Shown here: piece by piece, positions 7,949-16,243 of the stretch
How positions within the stretch are numbered: position 1 is the stretch's first letter
How the letters are laid out: the number at the start of each line of letters is the position of its first letter
DNA from: Legionella sp.
GTDB taxonomy: Bacteria > Pseudomonadota > Gammaproteobacteria > Legionellales > Legionellaceae
Assembly: GCA_002863045.1 (NCBI GenBank)
Contig: PKDH01000069.1
Coordinates: forward strand, 1-59,420
DNA length: 59,420 nt
Direction: 5' to 3'
Program-made: the position numbers and the translations under genes
The notes under the pieces: generated by a model
The model's database searches: none
The model's input: the letters and a program-made list of their open reading frames with translations, nothing else
What the model was told of the DNA's origin: nothing

Positions 7949-9619
7949 ATGTTATTTAAAGAAGATTTTAATTTTAAAGAGCAAAAAACAACTGGCGGAC
8001 AAACCGGGAGTGTGTGCGTATCTGATATAAAGGGACAACTTTATCAGTTTAAGCCCTCAATTTTAGCCAATCCAAGTTTAATTCGACGCCTAAAAGCCCA
8101 TGATGTTGATAGTGAAAATTTTGGTGAAGTGATCGCTTCTTGTGTAGCGCAGTCATTACTTGGTAACACGCTCGTGCCTGAAGTCTCTTTGGTTTATGAT
8201 AAAGCTCAAGGCCATTTGGCGGTAGCCTCTAAGTATCTACAAGGAACGCACATAAGCACACTTGATGAGTTCGTTATACAAGAACTTGATAAGCCTTTTC
8301 CCAGTTCTGTGCGTCATGCGACTTTCGTCAGCCAAAAAAATGCGCAATCTTTAGCCCATGAAGTTGATTTAAATCAAACACAGATCATGCCTTTAAAAAA
8401 AAGCTTGGCCGAAGCGCTCGTTCTCTCAGCTATAATAGGTGACCATGATGTTAATCCAGGTAACATGATGGTTGTCACTCAGAGTCAAACAAAACAAGTA
8501 GCACGCATTGATTTTGGTCATGCATTCAATGATTTATTAAGTGCACCAGCCATATTAGGTGGGCAGTTAGAAAATAAAACTTATCCTGTGCTAGATTTTT
8601 TTAATCGCACTTCTGTAGCGGGCATCCGGGCGCCTTCCAAACTTTGGCGTGATTATCCAGGTATGATTCCGTCGATGGAAATAGTGATGGCGTTAAGAGA
8701 CTTTCATGTACAGTTTAGAGAAAAAATTCAATTAGGCATTCAAGGCGCCCACAATGAATTTTTAGAGGCAATCAAAGTATTAGAGCAAAACCATCAACAT
8801 AAGAGCATCAGCCATTTAAGACAATCACTTCTTGCTATTTGCGCTAATATTGCTCCAAATAATAAGAACCTTGCAGAAAATGCCTCTACCAAAGACATAT
8901 TTAAATTTATGCAAACATTTTTGCTCAATAATGGTCAACATTTAATGCAAGTCGCGAATGTTATGGAGCTACAAATATATCTTGAACAAACGTTGCATAC
9001 CGATGCCCCCGATGCTAAATCCTTAGAGAGAATCAATGAGCTACTCCAAGAAAATGACTTTCCTCGCCTAGGTGAAAAGATTCAGTGGATAAGAACTGGG
9101 ATAAATGAACCACCTTTTGTCGGCAGTGTAGCGCAATACATCACGCATCAGCTTATTGTTTCTTCGCCGGATTCAGCTGCTCAAAAAATACCAGCATTGA
9201 TTAAATGTCGTGAAAGCTTAAGCCTAAATTCAACGACTGGTGCATTTAAAAAAAACTTGGCTCAAATAAAAACGCCTGATTCAACGGCTTTACCCCGATT
9301 TGATAGGCTAATTACCCAGCTTAAACAATATATTGAGACCCGTTTGAAAGAAGCAAATGGCCGGGGGCGCTTTGACAAAAACCATAAAATACTCGCAGCA
9401 CTTGCTTTAATCGACACACTCAAACATCAAAAAAAACTTAATTTAGAACAGCATCAACCTGTGCTTTGTGAGGGTCGATTAGGTCGAATCATTCAGCGCT
9501 ATCTAAAAAAAGAAGCTAAAGAGATGCATCTGCCAAACCAAGTTGCAGAATTTTTAACCTATATCCAACCAGAATCAACCAATAAAATTATGTGCAATAA
9601 TAAAACCATTTCAAGATAA
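7949..9619 (+). CDS. Kinase-like protein (PI3/4-kinase or HipA-type fold), candidate effector
   Basis: A 556-residue soluble protein. The first 200 residues show an ordered set of atypical-kinase motifs. A Gly-rich turn (GGQTGSV, 16-22) comes first, then Lys35 in LYQFKP as ATP-binding lysine. Glu60 in NFGEVIAS could pair with it, and VASKYL (92-97) could be the hinge. GDHDVNPGNMM (164-174) is a catalytic loop with Asp167 and Asn172, and RIDFGHAF (186-193) is a metal-binding DFG. This arrangement fits phosphoinositide-kinase-like or HipA-like folds and recalls the N-terminal domain of Legionella LepB; the substrate is unknown. The remaining 350 residues look all-helical. No partner antitoxin gene precedes it, which argues against a HipBA module. 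Its AT-rich upstream region and lone position resemble effector genes, which is inference. Confidence 0.6.
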   Translation: MLFKEDFNFKEQKTTGGQTGSVCVSDIKGQLYQFKPSILANPSLIRRLKAHDVDSENFGEVIASCVAQSLLGNTLVPEVSLVYDKAQGHLAVASKYLQGTHISTLDEFVIQELDKPFPSSVRHATFVSQKNAQSLAHEVDLNQTQIMPLKKSLAEALVLSAIIGDHDVNPGNMMVVTQSQTKQVARIDFGHAFNDLLSAPAILGGQLENKTYPVLDFFNRTSVAGIRAPSKLWRDYPGMIPSMEIVMALRDFHVQFREKIQLGIQGAHNEFLEAIKVLEQNHQHKSISHLRQSLLAICANIAPNNKNLAENASTKDIFKFMQTFLLNNGQHLMQVANVMELQIYLEQTLHTDAPDAKSLERINELLQENDFPRLGEKIQWIRTGINEPPFVGSVAQYITHQLIVSSPDSAAQKIPALIKCRESLSLNSTTGAFKKNLAQIKTPDSTALPRFDRLITQLKQYIETRLKEANGRGRFDKNHKILAALALIDTLKHQKKLNLEQHQPVLCEGRLGRIIQRYLKKEAKEMHLPNQVAEFLTYIQPESTNKIMCNNKTISR

Positions 9620-9727
9620 TGATATTTGCTGTGATATGGGATCGCGGAACTTAAGCGTAGAAATAAACAATAAAATGATAACTTCGCACAAATAATATCT
9701 AGTTCAAAAAGATATAAGCTATCTTAT

Positions 9728-10012
9728 TTAAGTAAGGTCTTCCCCACAAATACTTAAATGATTGGCTCTGGCAAAATTTAAAATAGCCTCATAAATTTCA
9801 GGGCTGCTTTCTTTTAAAGACGCATCAAGTAGCACACACCGCGCACCGTCTTGGCGGGTAGTTGGCTGTAAAAGGGGTGAGTACACCATACGATTGTTTT
9901 TAAAACTTGCCAAAGAGCCACTCATACGTTCTGCCCAGTCACTAGGGCGAAACAATTGACCCTGCGGATTAATGCCTTCAATGATGATTTTTTTAGGCTT
10001 TAGTTCAGACAT
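9728..10012 (-). CDS. DUF3579 family protein
   Basis: A 94-residue protein with the DUF3579 pattern: IIIEGINPQGQLFRPSDWAE near the N-terminus (family form IEGxTxxGxxFRPSDWAERL), the Ser-Pro strand MVYSPLLQPTT, then ARCVLLDASLKE and a closing helix EAILNFARANHL. The family is common in beta- and gammaproteobacteria and has no assigned function. It has no membrane or signal sequence. It is a single gene, convergent with the kinase-like gene and divergent from the antitoxin gene. Confidence 0.75.
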   Translation of the reverse strand: MSELKPKKIIIEGINPQGQLFRPSDWAERMSGSLASFKNNRMVYSPLLQPTTRQDGARCVLLDASLKESSPEIYEAILNFARANHLSICGEDLT

Positions 10013-10201
10013 CTATACGTCACGATAAGAACAAAGTGCGTATAATCATAACATATTAATAAAAAGAATAGATAAAAAAGACAACTATTTTTTAATTTAT
10101 ATTGAGCAAAACAATTAGCACCATCACTATTTTTAAATAGTAGGTACATCACTACATTTATCCTATACTGTATGTTATTACACCATGGAGCTGAGGCAAA
10201 T

Positions 10202-10372
10202 ATGGCGATTACAACATTTTCTAGCCGTGAATTTAATCAAGATGTAAGTAAAATAAAAAAAGCGACCACGCAAGGTCCTGTGTTTATTACGGACAGAGGC
10301 CATTTGGCACATGTTTTTTTGTCCATATCATTTAAAGATAGCGCTGATTGTAAGCCGTTGGAAAAGTCATAA
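10202..10372 (+). CDS. Orphan Phd/YefM-type antitoxin, probably truncated
   Basis: Fifty-six residues matching the N-terminal DNA-binding part of Phd antitoxins: TTFSSREFNQDVSKIKKA, then GPVFITDRGHLAHVFLSI. Family members normally run to about 80 residues and end in a toxin-binding tail. Here the similarity stops after SI and a different 14-residue end follows. No PIN/VapC, Doc or RelE-type toxin lies downstream; the next gene is pssA. It may therefore be a decayed module or a stand-alone regulator. The ATG at 10202 is chosen because GAGG (10193-10196) precedes it; the upstream in-frame ATG lacks this. Confidence 0.7.
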   Translation: MAITTFSSREFNQDVSKIKKATTQGPVFITDRGHLAHVFLSISFKDSADCKPLEKS

Positions 10373-10470
10373 AATTATCCGTGCCTTCAAAGCCGCTATG
10401 GAGTGCTGTTGTCGGGTTAAAAAAGTATGATATTATTCTGGATGTTTTATTTTTTACCTGTGAATACCTT

Positions 10471-11202
10471 GTGAGTCTTAAAGAACATCATCCTAAAATT
10501 TATTTATTACCTAATTTATTTACCACGGCAAGCTTGTTTGCGGCATTTTATTCTATTATGGCCTCTTTTAAGATGCAGTATGAGGTTGCGGTGATTGCCA
10601 TTTTTATCGGTATGATAGCCGATGGTTTGGATGGTCGCATTGCGCGCTTAACCAATACCCAAACAGAATTTGGCGCCCAATATGATAGTTTATCTGATAT
10701 GGTCACTTTTGGCGTAGCGCCCGCTTTATTGCTATACAGTTGGAGTTTGGTGCGTTTGGGCAAGATTGGTTGGTTAGTGGCATTTATTTATACCGCGGCT
10801 GTGGCGCTGCGTTTAGCTCGCTTTAATGTACAAGCCGAAACTGCCGATAAACGTTATTTTAAAGGATTAGCGTGTCCGGCCGCGGCGGCCGTGGGTTGCT
10901 CTTTTGTGGGTCTTTGTTATCAAAATCATCTGCAATACGGTTTTATCCCAGTATTAACCGCTTTTATCGCTGTTACTGCAGCTATTTTGATGGTGAGTAA
11001 CATTCAATATTACAGTTTTAAGGAAATTGATTTTAAAGGTAAGGTGCCTTTTTTATATCTTTTATTAATGGTCATTATTTTTGTAGCAATTGCGGCAAGC
11101 CCATCTGTGGTACTTTTTACCGGATTTATTGTTTACGCTATTTCAGGTCCGGTGCATTTTTTATGGCGCGTTCGACGAGTTAAACAATTAAAAGGCAAAT
11201 AA
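10471..11202 (+). CDS. pssA: CDP-diacylglycerol-serine O-phosphatidyltransferase
   Basis: Inner-membrane enzyme that makes phosphatidylserine, the precursor of phosphatidylethanolamine, from CDP-diacylglycerol and serine. The full CDP-alcohol phosphotransferase motif is present (DG-x2-AR-x8-G-x3-D-x3-D): it begins DGLDGRIARL and ends QYDSLSD. The YLLPNLFTTASLF start is typical of this subclass, and several hydrophobic helices follow. The open frame reaches back to GTG 10381, but other members begin close to the YLLPN segment, so GTG 10471 (243 aa) is preferred. Neither start has a strong ribosome site, so the start is uncertain. Confidence 0.9.
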   Translation: MSLKEHHPKIYLLPNLFTTASLFAAFYSIMASFKMQYEVAVIAIFIGMIADGLDGRIARLTNTQTEFGAQYDSLSDMVTFGVAPALLLYSWSLVRLGKIGWLVAFIYTAAVALRLARFNVQAETADKRYFKGLACPAAAAVGCSFVGLCYQNHLQYGFIPVLTAFIAVTAAILMVSNIQYYSFKEIDFKGKVPFLYLLLMVIIFVAIAASPSVVLFTGFIVYAISGPVHFLWRVRRVKQLKGK

Positions 11203-11472
11203 TTATTGAGGCTCACCAAAGCGCTCGTTGATTAACTTGACTAATGCGTTTGTCATATCTTTTTCGTCTGGGCCGTCAACAGATAAGGTTATGTCGCAGC
11301 CTTTGGGCGCGGCAAGCATCATAACACCCATAATGCTTTTACCATCAACAGTTTGGTTGCCTTTGCTAACTTCAATGGCACTTTGAAAGCGTGCGGCTGT
11401 GGCCACAAATTTAGCGGACGCTCTGGCATGTAGACCAAGCATATTAATAATGGATACCGTGGTTCGAATCAT
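11203..11472 (-). CDS. ptsO: HPr-family phosphocarrier (NPr)
   Basis: An 89-residue HPr-fold protein. The phosphorylation motif NMLGLHARASAKF carries the active histidine at position 16, and GKSIMGVMMLAA has the regulatory-site region. In the nitrogen PTS, EI-Ntr phosphorylates NPr, which passes phosphate to EIIA-Ntr and tunes nitrogen and potassium responses. Placement downstream of rpoN and hpf on the same strand identifies it as NPr rather than sugar-PTS HPr. The usual ptsN and rapZ genes between hpf and ptsO are missing here. A probable terminator separates it from hpf. Confidence 0.9.
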   Translation of the reverse strand: MIRTTVSIINMLGLHARASAKFVATAARFQSAIEVSKGNQTVDGKSIMGVMMLAAPKGCDITLSVDGPDEKDMTNALVKLINERFGEPQ

Positions 11473-11531
11473 GCCAATTCAGCCTGTTTAAATAAAAAGA
11501 TTGTATCAAAAATATAGATGAAAAATAATAA

Positions 11532-11560
11532 GGGCCTAGTGGTTGTAACACCAATAGGCC
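11532..11560 (-). terminator. Terminator after rpoN-hpf
   Basis: On the minus strand GGCCTATTGGTG and the facing CACTAGGCC arm (inverted ends at 11533-11538 and 11555-11560) form an imperfect stem just past the hpf stop. A T-rich stretch (CTTATTATTTTT) follows toward lower coordinates. It probably limits read-through into ptsO. Confidence 0.55.
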
Positions 11561-11569
11561 TTTAAAAGT

Positions 11570-11866
11570 TTACTCGTGATGGTCTTGTAATTTTTCTTTG
11601 TGTTTAATTAATTGTTTATCAAGTTTGCCGACCAAAGCATCAATGGTGGTATACATATCTTTTGAGGTGGCATGTGCGTGTATATCACCATGAGGAGCTA
11701 TCAAAATATTGGCTTCAGCGATTTGTTCAAGATTTTCAACGGTAAATGTCACATCAATTGAAATAATTCTGTCATAGTGGCGTTCTAATTTACTGAATTT
11801 TTCCTCAGTAAAAGTTTTGAGTGCGGGGGTAACGTCGATATGATGGCCGGTAAAATTAATTTGCAT
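11570..11866 (-). CDS. hpf: Ribosome hibernation-promoting factor (short HPF)
   Basis: A 98-residue protein of the S30AE/HPF family: MQINFTGHHIDVTPALKTFT at the N-terminus and the HAHATSKDMYTTIDALVGKL block at residues 63-82. Short HPF binds the 30S tRNA/mRNA channel and promotes 100S dimers of resting ribosomes. The length rules out the long form with a dimerisation domain. It lies 17 nt after rpoN on the same strand, the classical rpoN-hpf pairing. Confidence 0.93.
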   Translation of the reverse strand: MQINFTGHHIDVTPALKTFTEEKFSKLERHYDRIISIDVTFTVENLEQIAEANILIAPHGDIHAHATSKDMYTTIDALVGKLDKQLIKHKEKLQDHHE

Positions 11867-11883
11867 AATACTCTCCTTAAAAC

Positions 11884-13275
11884 TTAATAACGACTAGATT
11901 TACGTTCATGAGAAGGCGCGATATTCAATGCCTCACGATATTTAGTTATGGTTCGCCTAGCAATGGTAATACCTTTATGACTCATTAAAAAGGCAATTTT
12001 ACTATCACTTAAAGGTTTTGCACGATTTTCTTCTTGAATCATTTTTTTAAGCATGGCCTGGATAGCAGTAGATGAGCATTCGCCACCATGTGTAGTTGAT
12101 AGGTGACTTGAGAAAAAATATTTAAGTTCAATCAAACCTCGTGGCGTATGAATGTATTTTTGAGTGGTGACCCGAGATACAGTTGATTCATGTAACCCCA
12201 CCCTTTGCGCCACATCACTAAGCTTTAAAGGTTTCATCGCTTCAGGTCCGTATGTAAAAAAATCATGCTGAAATTCAACGATAAAGGTAGCAACTTTCAA
12301 AAGAGTATCTTGACGGCTTTGAATACTTTTAAGTAACCACTTAGCTTCTTGTAAATGTTGCTTTAAAAACTGATTATCGGCGCGATGATGCGCTTTTTTA
12401 ATTAATGAAGCATAGTGGCGATTGATGTTAAGTATGGGCAGGGTTTGATTATTTAATGTAACACGCCATCGTTCTTGTATTTTTTTGACCATTAAATCAG
12501 GTATCACATAGTCTACTTTGATTGGTTGAATTAGCTCACCTGGTTTTGGATTTAAATGACGCAGCAGATCCATAATTTGGTGAAGTTTTTCTTGTGTTAA
12601 TTGATAGCGTTTGATTAATTTTTGATGATGAATAGGCGCTAATAAACTAAAATTCTCAGCAATAATGGTTTTGGTTAAATCAATAAGCGTATGATCAGCT
12701 GATGCGGGTAGGTGTGATAACTGTACACATAAAGACTCAGCCAAATTCAAAGCACCACACCCAATTGGGTCAAGGGTTAAAATATGATGGCGCACCACAT
12801 TGATTTCATCTGAATCAATAGGATACGTCGTACTATTAAGGCTTTCTTGCAATTCATCTATGGTTTGGGTAAGAAAACCTTGATCATTAATGGCATCGAT
12901 AATTGCTAAAGCAATGACTTTATCAACATCACTCATAGGCGTTAAATTAAGCTGCCAGTAAAGATGATCATGTAAATTAGTCGTCGTACAATAAAGATTA
13001 TCGTAATTAATATCACGATCTGTCGCATTTGATTTGGGCGTTATATGATAAATTTCTGACCATTGAAAATCAGTGGATTCATCTAAAGACGCTTGCGTTG
13101 GGGCGGGTAATTCTTCTTCTGTAGCTTCAATCTCAAGCATAGGATTTGCTTCTACGGCTTGTTGGATTTCAGTTTTTAAGTCAAGAGTAGATAATTGTAA
13201 AAAACGTATCGCTTGCTGCAATTGTGGCGTTAAGCTTAATTGTGGTGTTATCTGTAATTGCAGAACAGGTTTCAT
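11884..13275 (-). CDS. rpoN: RNA polymerase sigma-54 factor
   Basis: Sigma-54, which needs AAA+ enhancer-binding proteins for promoter melting. Region I is clear at the N-terminus: MKPVLQLQITPQLSLTPQLQ, then AIRFLQLSTLDL. The central core-binding and HTH segments follow. The RpoN box, RRTITKYREALNIAPS, sits near the C-terminus at about residue 440 and ends in a basic tail (HERKSSRY). The length, 463 residues, is close to that of E. coli RpoN (477). It heads the rpoN-hpf cluster. Confidence 0.97.
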   Translation of the reverse strand: MKPVLQLQITPQLSLTPQLQQAIRFLQLSTLDLKTEIQQAVEANPMLEIEATEEELPAPTQASLDESTDFQWSEIYHITPKSNATDRDINYDNLYCTTTNLHDHLYWQLNLTPMSDVDKVIALAIIDAINDQGFLTQTIDELQESLNSTTYPIDSDEINVVRHHILTLDPIGCGALNLAESLCVQLSHLPASADHTLIDLTKTIIAENFSLLAPIHHQKLIKRYQLTQEKLHQIMDLLRHLNPKPGELIQPIKVDYVIPDLMVKKIQERWRVTLNNQTLPILNINRHYASLIKKAHHRADNQFLKQHLQEAKWLLKSIQSRQDTLLKVATFIVEFQHDFFTYGPEAMKPLKLSDVAQRVGLHESTVSRVTTQKYIHTPRGLIELKYFFSSHLSTTHGGECSSTAIQAMLKKMIQEENRAKPLSDSKIAFLMSHKGITIARRTITKYREALNIAPSHERKSSRY

Positions 13276-13378
13276 GCAATCTCTCTTAATATCAACGTAT
13301 TAATATTTAGTTTAACTGATTTAACCATATAATCCAGTCAGAACTTAGAAGCTTAAGATAAAGATAAAGTCATTTTAA

Positions 13379-13421
13379 GCCCTTCGAGATGCGTGCGGTG
13401 CACGCTTCTCAGGGCGAACGG
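13379..13421. repeat. REP-like palindromic element
   Basis: An imperfect GC-rich palindrome between rpoN and valS. GCCCT...GAGA.GCGTGC on the left (13379-13396) faces GCACGC.TCTCAGGGC on the right (13400-13415), with a 3-nt loop. Its ends (GCCCTTCGAG and CTCAGGGCGAACGG) match a class of dispersed intergenic repeats common in proteobacterial genomes. It may act as a transcript-end hairpin. Only one copy is seen in this window. Confidence 0.6.
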
Positions 13422-13444
13422 TTATGGAAAAATGGCTAAACTTT

Positions 13445-16204
13445 TTATATTTTAAGAATGGTTTGTTGATGCGCTAAGAGTTTATTTTCTGCTAACTGAG
13501 CCTGTTGTAACTTTTGCTGTTCTTTCAAAATAATATCATCGGGCGCTTTTGCCATAAAATTAGGATTACGCAATTTAGCATTGGCACGAGTCATCTCAAC
13601 TTTAAGCTTGGCAAGTTCTTTATCTAAACGTTTTAATTCAGCTTCTTTATCAATTAAATTGGCAAGAGGAACCAACAATTCTAATTGGCCTATGACCACT
13701 GATGCGCAGATATCGTTTGATTGGGTGGTAATAAATTTAAGGCTTTCTAAGCGCCCCAAAGCAGTTAAAACACTATAGTGTTGCTCAATTAGCTGTTGCT
13801 CTTTAACACTTGCATGCTGAATATATAAAGGAATGCGCACAGAAGGATTAATACCTATTTCACTGCGCATAGTACGCAGCGCTTGAATCATATCTTTAAG
13901 CCAGCTTATTTCTTTTTCTAGCGCTGGATTAATAAATTCTTGGTTGACTTTAGGAAAAGAGGCAAGCATTAAGCTCGCTGTTTTTTGCGAGGTAAAAGTC
14001 GCTAAACGCTGCCAAATTTCCTCAGTGATGAAAGGCATAATAGGATGCAAAAGCTTGAGTATTTTATCTAATACATACACTAGGGTGCGTCTGGTGCCAC
14101 GTTTCATGGGCGCTAATGCTTCAACATCATTTAAAGTAGGTTTGGATAATTCCAGATACCAATCACAGTATTCATACCAGGTAAAGTCATAAAGTAAATT
14201 AGCCAATAAATCAAAGCGATAGGTGTTTAAATGATGGTGTGCATCAGCCACAACTTGTTGTAAGCGTGATAAAATCCATAAATCAGTATCACTGTATTGA
14301 AAGGCGCCATCTTCTAAATCTTTTTGTTCGTTATCACTATTGAGTAATACATAACGTGCAGCATTCCACAATTTGTTACAAAAATTACGATACCCTTGTA
14401 CACGATTTAAATCAAAGCGGATGTTGCGTCCTGTTGAGGCAAGTGAACAAAAAGTAAAGCGCAAAGCATCAGCACCAAAGCTTGCAATACCTTGAGGAAA
14501 TTCAACGCGTGTTGCATCAATGATGGTTTGTTTCATCGACCCTAGCATTAAATGCTGGCTGCGTTTTTCAATTAGTTTATCTAAGGTGATGCCGTGGATA
14601 ATATCAAGTGGATCAAGCACATTACCTTTGGATTTTGACATTTTATGACCATCCGCATCACGAATTAAGCCTGTGATAATGACATCTTTAAATGGTACCT
14701 GATTCGTGAATTTAAGCCCCATCATGATCATGCGTGCGACCCAGAAAAAAATGATGTCAAAGCCTGTGACCAATACGGATGTTGGGTAAAATGTTTCAAA
14801 TTCGACGGTTTTTTCAGGCCAGCCCAGCGTTGAAAAAGGCCAAAGCGCTGAAGAAAACCAGGTATCTAATACATCTTCATCTTGATGAAGCACCACATTT
14901 GCATCAAGATTATATTTAAAACGCACATCGTTTTCACTATGCCCAACATACACACGATTTTGGTTATCATACCAAGCTGGGATGCGATGCCCCCACCATA
15001 ATTGTCGACTGATACACCAATCTTCAATATTTTCCATCCATTGAAAATAAGTTTTAGTCCAATTTTCCGGCACAAAACGTACTCTACCGTCTTTGACAGC
15101 GTCAATAGCCGGTTGTGCCAGAGGTTTAACGCTTACATACCATTGGTCAGTAAGCAATGGCTCAATAATGGCATTAGATTTTTCTCCACGCGGAATATTG
15201 AGCTTATGGGGTTTAGTATCTACGAGTAATTGGGATGCTTTTAAATCAGCTAGGATATGCTCGCGCGCCACAAAACGGTCCATACCCTGGTATTGAGCAG
15301 GGGCGTTTTTATTGATGGTCGCTTTTTTGGTAAGAATATTAATAACTGGTAACCCATGACGCTTGCCAATGGCATGATCGTTAAAATCATGCGCGGGTGT
15401 AATTTTAACACATCCAGTACCAAATTCTTTATCAACATAATCATCAGCGATGATAGGAATGATACGCTGACAAAGCGGTAGGTGTACTGACTGCCCAATA
15501 AGATGTTGATAGCGTGTATCATCAGGATGAACGGCGATTGCCACATCACCTAATAGCGTTTCAGGACGGGTGGTGGCAATAACAAGTGACTCACTTGAGT
15601 CGACCACATCATAGCGTATATGCCATAAAAAACCGTCTTCTTCAGAGGTTAAAACTTCTAAATCAGAAACTGCGGTACTTAACTTAGGATCCCAATTCAC
15701 CAACCGGGTACCGCGATAAATCAAGCCCTCATCATATAATTGCACAAATACTTTGTGTACCGCTTTGGATAAACCTTCATCCATGGTAAAGCGCTCACGA
15801 CTCCAATCAACAGAGGAGCCTAAACGGCGCATTTGTTGTGTAATTTGGTTACCTGAGGTTTCTTTCCATGCCCAAACTTTATCTAAAAATTCACTACGGC
15901 TTAAATCTTTGCGACTAATACCTTGTGCTTCTAACTGGCGCTCAACCACAAGTTGCGTTGAGATACCAGCGTGGTCGGTGCCTGGTTGCCACAATGTTTT
16001 ATCTTGCAGCATACGATGATAACGCACCAAAATATCCATTAATGTGTGCTGAAAGCCATGCCCCATGTGCAGGCTTCCTGTGACATTCGGTGGCGGTAAC
16101 ATCACACAAAAAGGATGCATGCCTTGAGGTTTAAAAAATTGCTCATGTTCCCAGCGCTCATACCACGAGCATTCGATGGCCTCTGGTGAATAAGTAGTAT
16201 CCAT
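13445..16204 (-). CDS. valS: Valyl-tRNA synthetase
   Basis: Class I aminoacyl-tRNA synthetase of 919 residues that charges tRNA-Val and edits Thr. The HIGH-type motif is HMGH at residues 46-49 inside PPPNVTGSLHMGHGFQHT. The KMSKS loop is in HKMSKSKGNVLDP. The editing domain (ATTRPETLLGDVAIAVHP, CVKITPAHDFNDH) and a C-terminal coiled coil rich in Lys/Glu/Leu are present. It follows the RND pump gene by 39 nt on the same strand, so partial co-transcription is possible. Confidence 0.97.
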   Translation of the reverse strand: MDTTYSPEAIECSWYERWEHEQFFKPQGMHPFCVMLPPPNVTGSLHMGHGFQHTLMDILVRYHRMLQDKTLWQPGTDHAGISTQLVVERQLEAQGISRKDLSRSEFLDKVWAWKETSGNQITQQMRRLGSSVDWSRERFTMDEGLSKAVHKVFVQLYDEGLIYRGTRLVNWDPKLSTAVSDLEVLTSEEDGFLWHIRYDVVDSSESLVIATTRPETLLGDVAIAVHPDDTRYQHLIGQSVHLPLCQRIIPIIADDYVDKEFGTGCVKITPAHDFNDHAIGKRHGLPVINILTKKATINKNAPAQYQGMDRFVAREHILADLKASQLLVDTKPHKLNIPRGEKSNAIIEPLLTDQWYVSVKPLAQPAIDAVKDGRVRFVPENWTKTYFQWMENIEDWCISRQLWWGHRIPAWYDNQNRVYVGHSENDVRFKYNLDANVVLHQDEDVLDTWFSSALWPFSTLGWPEKTVEFETFYPTSVLVTGFDIIFFWVARMIMMGLKFTNQVPFKDVIITGLIRDADGHKMSKSKGNVLDPLDIIHGITLDKLIEKRSQHLMLGSMKQTIIDATRVEFPQGIASFGADALRFTFCSLASTGRNIRFDLNRVQGYRNFCNKLWNAARYVLLNSDNEQKDLEDGAFQYSDTDLWILSRLQQVVADAHHHLNTYRFDLLANLLYDFTWYEYCDWYLELSKPTLNDVEALAPMKRGTRRTLVYVLDKILKLLHPIMPFITEEIWQRLATFTSQKTASLMLASFPKVNQEFINPALEKEISWLKDMIQALRTMRSEIGINPSVRIPLYIQHASVKEQQLIEQHYSVLTALGRLESLKFITTQSNDICASVVIGQLELLVPLANLIDKEAELKRLDKELAKLKVEMTRANAKLRNPNFMAKAPDDIILKEQQKLQQAQLAENKLLAHQQTILKI

Positions 16205-16243
16205 GGTCCGACCTAGCTAATAAAAAAGAGCAAATTTTAGCAT

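Noticed and set aside
7949..9619. HipA toxin of a HipBA module
   Set aside because: Active-site motifs fit loosely, but no HipB-like HTH gene lies directly upstream and the C-terminal 350 residues do not match HipA.
10381..10470. N-terminal extension of PssA from GTG 10381
   Set aside because: The added 30 residues have no counterpart in PssA proteins, which begin close to the YLLPN segment.
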